Below are positions 40,421-49,446 of a stretch of DNA of 64,000 bases, piece after piece; within the stretch, counting starts at the first letter, position 1, and every line of letters begins with the position of its first letter. Below the pieces are notes generated by a model. It had not been told where the DNA came from. It did not search any database and saw only the letters and a list, made by a program, of their open reading frames with translations. The DNA comes from UBA868 sp016776875 (GTDB lineage: Bacteria; Pseudomonadota; Gammaproteobacteria; Arenicellales; UBA868), in NCBI GenBank assembly GCA_051201585.1, contig CP179198.1, positions 1,364,001-1,428,000 on the forward strand. Direction: 5' to 3'. The translations under genes and the position numbers were made by a program.

Positions 40421-41296
40421 TTACCCCGCGTGCTCTTCGACCAATGCATTGAGATACGCGCCATAGGTACTTTTCCCCATTGCGTGGGCCAAGCGGCCGA
40501 GGGATTCTATATCAATATAACCCATCCGGAATGCGATCTCTTCGGGACAGCTGATCTTCATTCCCTGCCGATTTTCGAGCGTCTCAATGAACACTGATGC
40601 CTGAAGAAGCGACTCATGCGTCCCCGTATCAAGCCACGCTGTCCCGCGCCCAAGTAGTTCTACGCTTAATGTCCCTTCTTCCAGATATAGCCGATTAAGA
40701 TCAGTTATTTCTAGCTCGCCACGAGGAGAAGGCTCTAGTGATCTTGCCAATTCAGAAGCTCGATGATCATAAAAATAAAGGCCCGTGACGGCATAACGGG
40801 AGCGGGGCTTGGAGGGTTTTTCTTCGAGCGTTTCTGCTCGGCCTTCATTATCAAAACTCACCACTCCATACCGCTCTGGATCCCTGACCGGATACGCAAA
40901 CACTGTCGCGCCGTGAGTCAAAGTCTGGGCATGCCGAACCGCTTTAGTCAGATCATGACCATAGAAAATATTGTCGCCTAGAATGAGTGCAGACGGTTGC
41001 TGGCCGATAAACTCGGAACCCAAAATAAAAGCCTGCGCGAGTCCATCTGGCGATGGTTGAACGGCATATGAGAGATTAATACCCCATTGCGATCCGTCTT
41101 TCATCAACTCTTGAAACCGCGGCGTATCTTCCGGAGTCGAAATAATAAGAATATCCCGCAAGCCCGCAAGCATCAGCACGCTCAATGGGTAATAAATCAT
41201 CGGCTTGTCATAAACGGGTAGCAGCTGTTTCGAGACCACCTGAGTAACAGGAGACAAACGGGTGCCCGATCCACCGGCAAGAATCATTCCTCTCAT
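40421..41296 (-). CDS. rmlA: Glucose-1-phosphate thymidylyltransferase
   Basis: Makes dTDP-glucose. 291 residues. Pyrophosphorylase signature MRGMILAGGSGTRLSPVT, then SKQLLPVYDKPMIYYPLS, VQPSPDGLAQAF, LGDNIFYG and EEKPSKPRSRYAVTGLYFYD, all as in RmlA. The start overlaps the rmlB stop by 4 bp. rmlC and rmlD are not in this window, so dTDP-rhamnose cannot be completed from local genes alone. Confidence 0.95.
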   Translation of the reverse strand: MRGMILAGGSGTRLSPVTQVVSKQLLPVYDKPMIYYPLSVLMLAGLRDILIISTPEDTPRFQELMKDGSQWGINLSYAVQPSPDGLAQAFILGSEFIGQQPSALILGDNIFYGHDLTKAVRHAQTLTHGATVFAYPVRDPERYGVVSFDNEGRAETLEEKPSKPRSRYAVTGLYFYDHRASELARSLEPSPRGELEITDLNRLYLEEGTLSVELLGRGTAWLDTGTHESLLQASVFIETLENRQGMKISCPEEIAFRMGYIDIESLGRLAHAMGKSTYGAYLNALVEEHAG

Positions 41297-42366
41297 CTGC
41301 CTGCTCCTAATCCACGGCGAAGGGATGACGCGCCGTCACCACCAACGGACGCCACCCACTCTTGATTACTTAAATACCATGACACGGTCTGATGGAGGCC
41401 TGATTCAAATGTCTCTTTTGCAGACCAGTCGAGCTCGGTCTTAATTCGAGTTGCATCGATAGCGTACCTGAAATCATGACCCGGACGGTCAGTCACAAAC
41501 TCAATTAAAGCGGAGTAACTCCCCTGTGTTCTCGGTCTTAGTTGATCTAAAACATTACAAATGCCATGCACAACCTCAAGATTTGTCCGCTCTGAATCAC
41601 CACCGATATTGTAGGTCCTGCCGTTTTCTCCGGCCTGCATCACCGTAACTAGCGCCCTTGCATGGTCGTCAACAAACAGCCAATCGCGCACATTATCCCC
41701 TTTCCCATAGACCGGAATTGGCTCTTCGTCGAGGGCTCGATGAATGACAACCGGAATCAGTTTTTCGGGATACTGGTACGGGCCATAGTTATTAGAGCAA
41801 TTTGACACGACAATGTCTAAGCCAAATGTCTCTCCCCAGGCCCTGACGAGATGATCAGAGGCGGCTTTACTCGCCGAATAAGGTGAGTTCGGCTGATATG
41901 GTGAATCCTCAACGAAAAGGCCCTGGTCACCTAAGCTGCCGTAAACTTCATCGGTCGAAACATGGTGAAAGCGAATTCGACCAGACTCGGTCTTACGCCC
42001 TGCACTGTCCTCTCTAATGAGCTCTAAAAGGTTGTAGGTTCCCTTGATATTTGTCTCAATAAAGAGGCCTGGTCCATCTATCGAACGGTCGACATGCGAC
42101 TCCGCTGCAAGATGCATGATGGCGTCCGGCTGATGACGCTTGATAACATCCCGTAACGCGTCTTGATCGCATATATTGACCTGCTCGAATACATAACCAT
42201 CATATTGGGACTGCCCCGCAAGTGTCGATAGATTGCCGGCGTAGGTTAGCGCGTCAACATTAACAATCTTCTTGAAGTTTTTCTCAATTAAGTGCCGTAT
42301 CACAGCAGAACCGATAAAACCGGCGCCGCCTGTAACGAGGATACAACTCTGATCAGGTAAGATCAT
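41293..42366 (-). CDS. rmlB: dTDP-glucose 4,6-dehydratase
   Basis: Converts dTDP-glucose to dTDP-4-keto-6-deoxyglucose. 357 residues, extended SDR. NAD motif TGGAGFIGSAVIRH, AAESHVDRSIDGP, the catalytic HVSTDEVYG and the YSASKAASDH active-site Tyr/Lys are present, with SNNYGPYQYPEKLIP. Its start overlaps the end of hldD by 14 bp and its stop overlaps rmlA, so translation is coupled. Confidence 0.96.
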   Translation of the reverse strand: MILPDQSCILVTGGAGFIGSAVIRHLIEKNFKKIVNVDALTYAGNLSTLAGQSQYDGYVFEQVNICDQDALRDVIKRHQPDAIMHLAAESHVDRSIDGPGLFIETNIKGTYNLLELIREDSAGRKTESGRIRFHHVSTDEVYGSLGDQGLFVEDSPYQPNSPYSASKAASDHLVRAWGETFGLDIVVSNCSNNYGPYQYPEKLIPVVIHRALDEEPIPVYGKGDNVRDWLFVDDHARALVTVMQAGENGRTYNIGGDSERTNLEVVHGICNVLDQLRPRTQGSYSALIEFVTDRPGHDFRYAIDATRIKTELDWSAKETFESGLHQTVSWYLSNQEWVASVGGDGASSLRRGLGAGR

Positions 42367-43405
42367 CGATGCTCCGTTTTATTTTCTGTTTCAGAATCTC
42401 TGGTGGAGATGTTTTCAAGTTTTGGTAGATTGAAGAAGCATAGTCACGCACCCCCTCTGCAACTAAAATCGGTTCGCGGTTAAACCCTGCATTGCGGATC
42501 TTTGTCATATCGGCTTCGGTAAAGCTTTGATACTTTCCATTCAGTTCAGTCGCCATGGGAAAATAGATCAACAAGTTGTCTTTAACCGCCTCATGAAGGG
42601 ATAAAGGAGATTCACCGTCCAAATCCCTGCAGGCATTTATTACCGCAATAGCGACGTCGTTGAAACTCTGGCTAACTCCAGTCCCCACGTTATATACGCC
42701 CCCGATATCCTGGTTCTCGTAAAAAAATAGGTTTGCGCGAACCGCATCAGTCACGTGTACAAAATCGCGACGCTGCTCTCCGTTTGAAAAACCATTGGTT
42801 CCCTCAAAAAGACCGATTGTTTTTTTCTCAAAATACTGATGCGTGAGGTGCCACACCACAGAGGCCATCCGACCCTTGTGAGACTCTCTCGGCCCATACA
42901 CATTAAAGTATCTCAATCCCACAAGCTGGCTTGATCGATTCTTCTTAAGCCGCCACGCGAAATGATCGAACAACGTCTTAGAGTAAGCGTAAGCATTAAG
43001 CGGACGACAGTCCTCCGCACTCTCGGTAAAAGGTCCGTCTAAGCCATAAACGGAGGCGGAAGACGCATAAACGAGTGGGCATCCTACTGACTCAAGAGCC
43101 TGCAGCAGTCGTTTTGAATACTCAAAATTAACCGACATTACAAAACGACCATCCGCAACCATCGTGTCTGAGCACGCTCCCAGATGGAAGACGTATGAGA
43201 GATTCTTGGCAAAAACTGCTGAATCCAACTTCCCAATAAAGTCGTCCTTATCCAGATAATCTGCAACCGTTAAATCATTAATATTTGGAATTTTTGAGGT
43301 GTCAGAAAGGTCGTCAACTAACAGGATTTCTGTTTCCCCTCGCAAATTAAGTTCAGCGATTAGATTCGATCCGATAAATCCGGCGCCTCCAGTGACCACA
43401 ATCAT
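42353..43405 (-). CDS. hldD: ADP-L-glycero-D-manno-heptose 6-epimerase
   Basis: Last step in making the activated heptose of the LPS inner core. 350 residues. VTGGAGFIGSNLIAEL, HLGACSDT, YASSASVYG, AYSKTLFDHFAW (active-site Tyr and Lys) and LRYFNVYGPRESHKGRMASV identify HldD rather than another SDR. It is about 30-40 residues longer than the E. coli enzyme, partly from insertions in the middle. It lies 3 bp after the heptose kinase gene. Confidence 0.94.
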   Translation of the reverse strand: MIVVTGGAGFIGSNLIAELNLRGETEILLVDDLSDTSKIPNINDLTVADYLDKDDFIGKLDSAVFAKNLSYVFHLGACSDTMVADGRFVMSVNFEYSKRLLQALESVGCPLVYASSASVYGLDGPFTESAEDCRPLNAYAYSKTLFDHFAWRLKKNRSSQLVGLRYFNVYGPRESHKGRMASVVWHLTHQYFEKKTIGLFEGTNGFSNGEQRRDFVHVTDAVRANLFFYENQDIGGVYNVGTGVSQSFNDVAIAVINACRDLDGESPLSLHEAVKDNLLIYFPMATELNGKYQSFTEADMTKIRNAGFNREPILVAEGVRDYASSIYQNLKTSPPEILKQKIKRSIDDLT

Positions 43406-43408
43406 AGA

Positions 43409-44371
43409 CTAAGCGCTCCTATCCACCACACGCGAAAAATCACTCACCCTCACCACGCTAGTGCCAAACCGGCTGACCACAGCACTCGCGCCTGTAGTCG
43501 CCAATTGAACGTTTTCTCGCCAACTCAATCCAAGACCCAAGCCCAGTGCAATTACCGCAACGACCGTATCGCCCGCGCCACTCACATCAAAAACTTCCAG
43601 TGCACTCGCGGCCTGATGAATCATCTCACCGGAATCCCTGAAAAGTGTCATCCCCTCATCGCCCTGGGTAACCAGTAAAGCTTCGAGACCCGTCGCTTCA
43701 ATAAGGTTGAACGCTGATGTACGAAACGCATCGCCAGATGTTGAGACGCCAGTGACTGCTTCAAATTCAGAGCGATTAGGCGTCACCACAGTCGCCCCTT
43801 TATACCGACTGAAATCCGTCCCCTTGGGGTCAATAATTATCGGCTTTTTTGTCAATAATGAGATCGCCAGCATCTCTTCAACGTGATCCAAACTACCTTT
43901 GCCATAATCAGAAATCACCACGACATCGGCTTCGTGATTTAACGATCGAAAATCCTCAACTCCTTGGCGGATCAGATCATTGCTTGGCGCTTTCTCAAAA
44001 TCCGCTCGCAATAACTGCTGATTGCGAGATACGATTCTTAACTTCTCTGTTGTGCGTCCGTGCGCATCAATATGTAAGTGCCGGTCAACTTGCGCCTCAG
44101 CCAAAATAGCGTCGAGACGTTTACCCGCATCATCATCTCCAATGAAAGAGAGCAAGTCACATCTCGCACCCAATGAGGCGATATTTGCCGCCACATTCCC
44201 TGCGCCGCCCGCGCATTCCTCTACGACGTTGACATTGATGATCGGGACTGGCGCTTCAGGAGAAATTCGATCGACGTCACCCAACCAATAACGGTCAAGC
44301 ATCGTGTCACCGACCACTAAAACCCGTATAGTGGACGCCGTATCTAGCAGTTTTCGATTGATCGAATCCAT
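43409..44371 (-). CDS. hldE: D-glycero-beta-D-manno-heptose-7-phosphate kinase (kinase domain only)
   Basis: Ribokinase/PfkB-fold sugar kinase of heptose biosynthesis, about 320 residues. VLVVGDTMLDRYWLGDVDRISPEAPVP, GGAGNVAANIASLG, IDPKGTDFSRYKGA and the anion-hole GAGDTVVAV are diagnostic of the RfaE/HldE kinase. The protein stops where bifunctional HldE would continue into the cytidylyltransferase-fold domain, so it is the HldA-like half; the partner domain is not in this window. ATG 44371 overlaps the region just after the ugd stop. Confidence 0.9.
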   Translation of the reverse strand: MDSINRKLLDTASTIRVLVVGDTMLDRYWLGDVDRISPEAPVPIINVNVVEECAGGAGNVAANIASLGARCDLLSFIGDDDAGKRLDAILAEAQVDRHLHIDAHGRTTEKLRIVSRNQQLLRADFEKAPSNDLIRQGVEDFRSLNHEADVVVISDYGKGSLDHVEEMLAISLLTKKPIIIDPKGTDFSRYKGATVVTPNRSEFEAVTGVSTSGDAFRTSAFNLIEATGLEALLVTQGDEGMTLFRDSGEMIHQAASALEVFDVSGAGDTVVAVIALGLGLGLSWRENVQLATTGASAVVSRFGTSVVRVSDFSRVVDRSA

Positions 44372-44372
44372 A

Positions 44373-45716
44373 TTATTGCGGTTCTGCCAACACCGGTCTT
44401 CGTCCGATACTGTAATAAGAAAGATTGTGCATCGCAACGACCTTAGGATCGAAAACGTTTCGACCATCGAAGATTACTTTGGAAATTAATTTTTGTTCGA
44501 GTTGATCAAAGTCAGGCGCCCGGAACTCTTTCCACTCGGTGAGCAATAGTAATGCGTCTGATTGATGGACAGCATCGTACAGATCATCGACAAACTCAAC
44601 AGACGCGTTATCACCTAAATGCTGTTGAGCCTCCGTCTTTGCAACCGGATCGTAAGCACGAATCGTTGCGCCCCTCTCCGAGAGCGCTTTTATGACAACA
44701 AGACTTGGCGCCTCCCTCATATCGTCAGTATTGGGTTTGAAAGATAGGCCCCAGATTGCAAAACATTTTCCCGTTAAGTTCTCGCCAAAATGGGAAAGGA
44801 CCATTTCAACCAGGCGGTTTTTCTGTCTCTCATTTACGCGCTCAACAGCGTCCAGCAATTCAGGCGTGTGGCCCGACTTGATCGCGATCTGTGCTAATGC
44901 TTTTACATCCTTGGGGAAACAGGAGCCACCATAACCGCATCCTGGGTATATAAAATGATAGCCGATCCGCGGGTCTGATCCGATGCCCAGCCGGACCGTC
45001 TCTATGTCTGCGCCGACTCGCTCGGCTATGTTTGAGACTTCGTTCATGAACGATATCTTGGTGGCGAGCATCGCGTTAGCCGCATATTTTGTCAGCTCTG
45101 CTGATCGGATATCCATAAGCAAAAGACGATCATGATTGCGATTAAACGGTGTGTAAAGCGCGCGCATAATTGATCGCGCTTGATCAGAGTCTGCACCAAC
45201 GATAATACGATCAGGTTTGACAAAATCCTCTATCGCTGCACCTTCTTTTAAAAATTCTGGGTTAGATACCACGGCGAAACCAGTTTTATCGGCTCTGGAC
45301 GCTAAGCGGGATTGAATTACCTCACTCACACGATCGGCAGTTCCAACCGGAACCGTTGACTTATTAACAATGACTTTAAATTCCTTGAGCGCGTCGCCGA
45401 TGCCCTCAGCAACGGCAAGCACATGCTGCAAGTCAGCTGAGCCATCCTCGCCTGGAGGTGTGCCAACCGCTATAAAAATGACCTCTCCATGATCCACGCC
45501 ATCGGATAGGCTGTTGGAGAAGCGAAGCCTGCCGGACTCAACATTCGAAAGAACAAGATTTTCGAGTCCAGGCTCATAAATTGGAATGATGCCCTCTTGG
45601 AGACCTCGAATCTTTTTCTCATCGGTATCAATGCAAAGCACCTGATTACCAACATCTGCGAGGCAGGTGCCGGAAACAAGACCTACATAACCGGTTCCGA
45701 CAATCGTAACTTTCAT
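44373..45716 (-). CDS. ugd: UDP-glucose 6-dehydrogenase
   Basis: Oxidises UDP-glucose to UDP-glucuronate, giving an acidic sugar for the polysaccharide. 447 residues. NAD motif GTGYVGLVSGTCLADVG, SNPEFLKEGAAIEDF, and the catalytic cysteine (about 266) in PGCGYGGSCFPKDV. C-terminal domain with WGLSFKPNTDDMREAPS. It is the first gene of the minus-strand polysaccharide operon that continues without real gaps to 28477. GDP-mannose dehydrogenase is the main alternative, less likely by these motifs. Confidence 0.93.
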   Translation of the reverse strand: MKVTIVGTGYVGLVSGTCLADVGNQVLCIDTDEKKIRGLQEGIIPIYEPGLENLVLSNVESGRLRFSNSLSDGVDHGEVIFIAVGTPPGEDGSADLQHVLAVAEGIGDALKEFKVIVNKSTVPVGTADRVSEVIQSRLASRADKTGFAVVSNPEFLKEGAAIEDFVKPDRIIVGADSDQARSIMRALYTPFNRNHDRLLLMDIRSAELTKYAANAMLATKISFMNEVSNIAERVGADIETVRLGIGSDPRIGYHFIYPGCGYGGSCFPKDVKALAQIAIKSGHTPELLDAVERVNERQKNRLVEMVLSHFGENLTGKCFAIWGLSFKPNTDDMREAPSLVVIKALSERGATIRAYDPVAKTEAQQHLGDNASVEFVDDLYDAVHQSDALLLLTEWKEFRAPDFDQLEQKLISKVIFDGRNVFDPKVVAMHNLSYYSIGRRPVLAEPQ

Positions 45717-45765
45717 CTGATTTGGGTGTCGTCTCTTCGCGTTTGTGTTTCAACTTAATGCGCGC

Positions 45766-45798
45766 AAAAAAGAAGGGTGCCTAATCGACACCCCTCTT
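45766..45798 (-). terminator. Rho-independent terminator after comEA
   Basis: On the minus strand AAGAGGGGTG and CACCCTTCTT form a 10-bp stem with one mismatch and a 9-nt loop, followed by a T-run (45766-45771). It lies 20 bp after the comEA stop and separates comEA from the polysaccharide operon. Confidence 0.8.
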
Positions 45799-45819
45799 TT
45801 CCGATAGACCGTAATTTTA

Positions 45820-46113
45820 TCAGTTTTGCGGCAACTTTCCATCGATCACGATGTTTTCAATGTTATTTTGAATGGTTTTCTCACCAATTCCGGGAACCTC
45901 AAGTAACTCATCAACGTGTGAAAAACCGCCAATAGCGAGCCGGTACGCGATAATTTGATCCGCCAAGACAGGGCCAACGCCGACAATATTTTCAGCCAAT
46001 ACTTCAGCAGATGCCGTATTTATGTTGACCGGTCCTGCATTTGCTACGGACCCGGATAACGAACCGAGAAGGAAAAGAAGTCTAGCGGTGTTTTTGAATT
46101 GAGATGTTTTCAT
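45820..46113 (-). CDS. comEA: ComEA-like helix-hairpin-helix competence protein
   Basis: 97 residues. A signal peptide (KNTARLLFLLGSLSGSVANA) is followed by one tandem helix-hairpin-helix DNA-binding domain: VNINTASAEVLAENIVGVGPVLADQI and GGFSHVDELLEVPGIGEKTI. Small periplasmic ComEA proteins of this shape pull transforming DNA across the outer membrane. With comEC at the left edge it suggests natural transformation ability. It is monocistronic, with a terminator behind it. Confidence 0.92.
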   Translation of the reverse strand: MKTSQFKNTARLLFLLGSLSGSVANAGPVNINTASAEVLAENIVGVGPVLADQIIAYRLAIGGFSHVDELLEVPGIGEKTIQNNIENIVIDGKLPQN

Positions 46114-46270
46114 TTTCTACGCTCCATGTAGATGATTGATTAGACTGCACGATTGCAGCCATCAACACTTTGACAACTCTGTTGCAGGGCGGCAATGTAA
46201 ATAAGTCACTGCTCGGCCGGGTAAGGATATGGCTACGAATCTACCGACACGACGGGGTAAAACGAGCGAA

Positions 46271-46308
46271 ACCGACAAGAAGAGTCGGTCCAGGCTAACG
46301 CGCTGGAC
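46271..46308 (-). terminator. Overlapping hairpins in the gap after lapA
   Basis: In the 236-bp gap between lapA and comEA, GTCCAG/CTGGAC and ACCGAC/GTCGGT form two 6-bp stems sharing two bases, read after lapA on the minus strand; a T-rich stretch follows at a distance. It may end the rpsA-ihfB-lapA transcript. The rest of the gap shows no ORF or RNA gene that I recognise, and lapB is not there. Confidence 0.3.
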
Positions 46309-46349
46309 AAACAGGTCTGAACTAACAGCTTATCTATCCAGTCCGTTGG

Positions 46350-46604
46350 TCACCTAATATCAGGGCTTTTATTCCTCGAGCGATTAGCGCGGTGGCCCAA
46401 AAGAAATGCAAGCACTGTTGGCACAGCACCCAAGAAAAAACCAAACAGCAACGCTACCAACAAGGCAAACACGATCTTGCCTTCCCATAAGAAATCGAAG
46501 TAGACCAATGTGACCTCTTGCGGGTTTTTGGCCGCAAAAGTCACACCAAAAACCACAATCAAAAATAACGCGACGGAAAAGACTGCCTTCTTAATAAAGC
46601 GCAT
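46350..46604 (-). CDS. lapA: LapA (YciS/DUF1049) inner-membrane protein
   Basis: About 84 residues with two helices. KNPQEVTLVYFDF between the helices and ALLFGFFLGAVPTVLAFLLGHR in the second are typical of LapA, which in E. coli works with LapB to regulate LPS assembly through LpxC turnover. It follows ihfB as in many gammaproteobacteria; lapB, normally next, is missing. I use ATG 46604 (MRFIKK), with 46613 as alternative. Confidence 0.85.
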   Translation of the reverse strand: MRFIKKAVFSVALFLIVVFGVTFAAKNPQEVTLVYFDFLWEGKIVFALLVALLFGFFLGAVPTVLAFLLGHRANRSRNKSPDIR

Positions 46605-46640
46605 CGGAATCAATTAAGAAAGGGGAAACAGCGGCGATAT

Positions 46641-46964
46641 TTAACGATCGTCGCTGTTTGGCGCATCGCTTTTGGGCATCGAACTATGCTGGTTGACCCG
46701 TTCGCGGAGCAGCCTACCCGGCTTAAAGTGTGGTACATACTTTCCGGGGACATCAACCGAATCACCGGTCTTAGGGTTACGACCACTTCGTGGCATTCGA
46801 TAACGAAGTCCAATACTGCCGAAACCCCGGATCTCGATCCTATCCCCGGCGATCAACGCCTGGCGCATCCGATCGAGAACGGTGTTTACCGCAAACTCAA
46901 CGTCCCGCGGCGGCAAATGAGACTGATCAACACAAAGGCGCTCGATCAGTTCAGACTTCGTCAT
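46641..46964 (-). CDS. ihfB: Integration host factor subunit beta
   Basis: DNA-bending protein of the HU/IHF family, about 107 residues. MTKSELIERL start, VNTVLDRMRQALIAGDRIEIRGFGSI, then the beta-arm with RNPKTGDSVDVPGKYVPHFKPGRLLRERV; the proline-tipped arm and FGSF-like core are as in IhfB. It follows rpsA by about 40 bp, the usual order. Confidence 0.94.
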   Translation of the reverse strand: MTKSELIERLCVDQSHLPPRDVEFAVNTVLDRMRQALIAGDRIEIRGFGSIGLRYRMPRSGRNPKTGDSVDVPGKYVPHFKPGRLLRERVNQHSSMPKSDAPNSDDR

Positions 46965-47006
46965 CGTAGTCATCGGATCGCCTGTTCGAGCATCTCTATT
47001 AAGATC

Positions 47007-48681
47007 CTAGCCGTCTTGCTTGTTTAGTTCTTCTTTGAGTTTATCGCCAAGAGAGGTGCGAAGGGTCGCTTGGCCACTGTACTGCTGGACAGTTTGACCT
47101 TCGACCTCAGCATCTAGGGCTTTGATGGATAACGTGATTCGTCGCGTTTTTCGGTCAATACTGCTAATTTTGGCTTCAATCTCGGCATCAACACTTAAAA
47201 CGGAGCGAGCATCTTCAACGTAATCCCTCGACAGTTCCGTTGCGCGGAGATAACCCTCAACGCCATCCCCAAGGTCGACGACCGCGCCTCTTGCGTCTAC
47301 GCTAGTTACTTTCCCTTTAACGGATGCGCCCTTGGAATGACCCCCAACAAAGGCACTAAACGGATCCTCTAAAGCTTGTTTAACGCCCAGAGAGATTCTC
47401 TCCCGCTCGGGATCCACAGAGAGCACGATCGCGGTAATCTGATCGCCCTTTTGAAAATCACGAACCGCATCTTCACCCTCTCGATCCCACGACAAATCGC
47501 TCAGATGGATGAGTCCATCAATACCACCTTCAAGACCAATGAATACTCCGAAATCAGTGATTGATTTGATTTCGCCAGTTATCTTGTCGTTTCGCTGATG
47601 AGCCGCCGCAAACTCGTCCCAGGGGTTACCCGAACACTGTTTCATTCCGAGAGAAATTCGACGGCGCTCTGAATCAACCTCAAGCACCATCACCTCGACT
47701 TCGTCTCCAAGATGACAGATTTTATTAGGATGGACATTCTTATTGGTCCAGTCCATTTCAGAAACGTGAACAAGGCCTTCAACACCTTCCTCAAGTTCCA
47801 CAAATGCACCGTAATCGGTGATATTTGTAACCTTGCCAAAAATTCGCGTCTTTTCCGGATAACGTCTTGCGATATCTGACCACGGATCCTCGCCAAGTTG
47901 TTTCATGCCAAGCGAGACTCGATTACGTTCCCGGTCAAATTTGAGGACGCGGACAGTGACCTCATCTCCAACATTAAGCGCCTCGGAAGGATGCTTAACC
48001 CTTTTCCAGGCAATATCCGTAATATGGAGCAGTCCATCGAGTCCGCCCAAATTCACAAACGCGCCATAATCTGTCAGGTTTTTGACAATGCCGGTCACCA
48101 CTTGGCCTTCTTCAAGATTCTTGAGCAACTCACTTCGCTCTTCCTGCATCTCCTGTTCAACCACAGCTCGGCGCGACACAACGACGTTGTTTCTCGCCTG
48201 ATCCAGCTTAATCACCTTAAATTCAAGCTCGCGATTTTCGAGGTAGGCAGAATCCGTTACGGGTCGCACATCCGCCAATGAACCTGGCAGAAATGCACGG
48301 ACCTCGTCGAGCGAGATCGTAAAGCCGCCCTTTACTTTACCGGTCAGAAAACCAGTCACAATAGCTTCACTGTCAAACGCCGTTTTTAGCGCTTCCCAAG
48401 ACTTTACCCGCCGCGCTCTCTCGCGGGACAGGCGTGTATTTCCAAAACCATCCTCCAGAAGCTTCGATTGCAACTTCGACTTGATCTCCAATCTGGATAG
48501 AAACTGAACCATCCGCGTCGCGAAATTGTGTGGCTGGAATCTCAGACTCGGACTTGAGACCCGCGTTGACGATAATGTAATCGCTGTTTAAATCGACGAC
48601 TTCGGCGACAATCACAGCACCGGTCTGCATTACGGAGTTTTTTAAGCTCTCTTCAAGGAGTTGTTCAAAGTTTTCTGACAT
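47007..48681 (-). CDS. rpsA: 30S ribosomal protein S1 (one apparent frameshift)
   Basis: S1 helps mRNA bind the 30S subunit. Repaired length is 557 residues with six S1 domains, as in E. coli. N-terminal MSENFEQLLEESLKN and the first domain are in one raw frame; the break is at AGCT 48460-48463, and dropping one T gives EALEDGFGNTRLSRERARR, matching the normal VEDGFGETLLSREKAKR region. Later domains repeat YGAFVNLGG, YGAFVELEEGVEGLVHVSEMDW and GVFIGLEGGIDGLIH. A lesion here would be lethal, which strongly supports artefact. Confidence 0.96.
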
Positions 48682-48768
48682 TTTTTTTGGTAGGAAGCCT
48701 TATACAAAATGGCAAGGTTAGGGGTGAATTTTAACTGGAAGACCAGTCTCCTTTTAAAACCAACTTAA

Positions 48769-49446
48769 TCAATACTGTCGGGCGCCTAACAAGGTCATAA
48801 TCTCATCGAGAACTTGTTCCCGCGCAATTTCCGACGTGTCAATTTCGACGGCGTCGCTCGCAGGCATTAACGGGGATATTGTCCTATGGGTATCCTGATA
48901 ATCTCTCGCCGCAATCTCTTTTTCAAGGCGCGGGAGATTAACATCAAAACCCTTGTCCTTCAACTGCTTATAACGCCTTTCTGCCCTGACTTTGGGGGTT
49001 GCCGTTAAGAAAATCTTCAACACGGCATCAGGAAAAACAACCGATCCTAAATCCCGCCCATCAGCGACAAGACCTGGTGCTCGTCGGGTTTCCCGCTGTC
49101 GAGCCAATAGCGCCTGTCGAACTTCCGGGATCGCTGCATAAATCGACGCGGAACGCCCACCCTCCTCACTTCTAATCGCGGCGGTAATATCACGGCCCTC
49201 GACCCAGATTCGAATTTCGTCTGTTTTGACCTCGAACCGAACATCAAGCTGATCCCCAACACGCTGGAGTTGATCAATCTGACCAGGAAGAATCTGTTTC
49301 TCGTGAGCAATATGGGCAAATGCCCTGTAAAAAGCCCCGCTATCAAGGATGTGCCAACCGAGTTTATGAGCCAATAACAATCCAACCGTGCCTTTGCCTG
49401 TTCCGCTCGGGCCATCGATCGTAATGACAGGGTCATGGTCAGACAT
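48769..49446 (-). CDS. cmk: Cytidylate kinase
   Basis: Phosphorylates CMP and dCMP. 225 residues. P-loop TIDGPSGTGKGTVGLLLA, DSGAFYRA, RDITAAIRSEEGG and VADGRDLGSVVFPDA with KIFLTATPKVRAERR are the expected motifs. Its start overlaps the end of aroA by 8 bp, part of the pheA-hisC-tyrA-aroA-cmk-rpsA series. Confidence 0.95.
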   Translation of the reverse strand: MSDHDPVITIDGPSGTGKGTVGLLLAHKLGWHILDSGAFYRAFAHIAHEKQILPGQIDQLQRVGDQLDVRFEVKTDEIRIWVEGRDITAAIRSEEGGRSASIYAAIPEVRQALLARQRETRRAPGLVADGRDLGSVVFPDAVLKIFLTATPKVRAERRYKQLKDKGFDVNLPRLEKEIAARDYQDTHRTISPLMPASDAVEIDTSEIAREQVLDEIMTLLGARQY

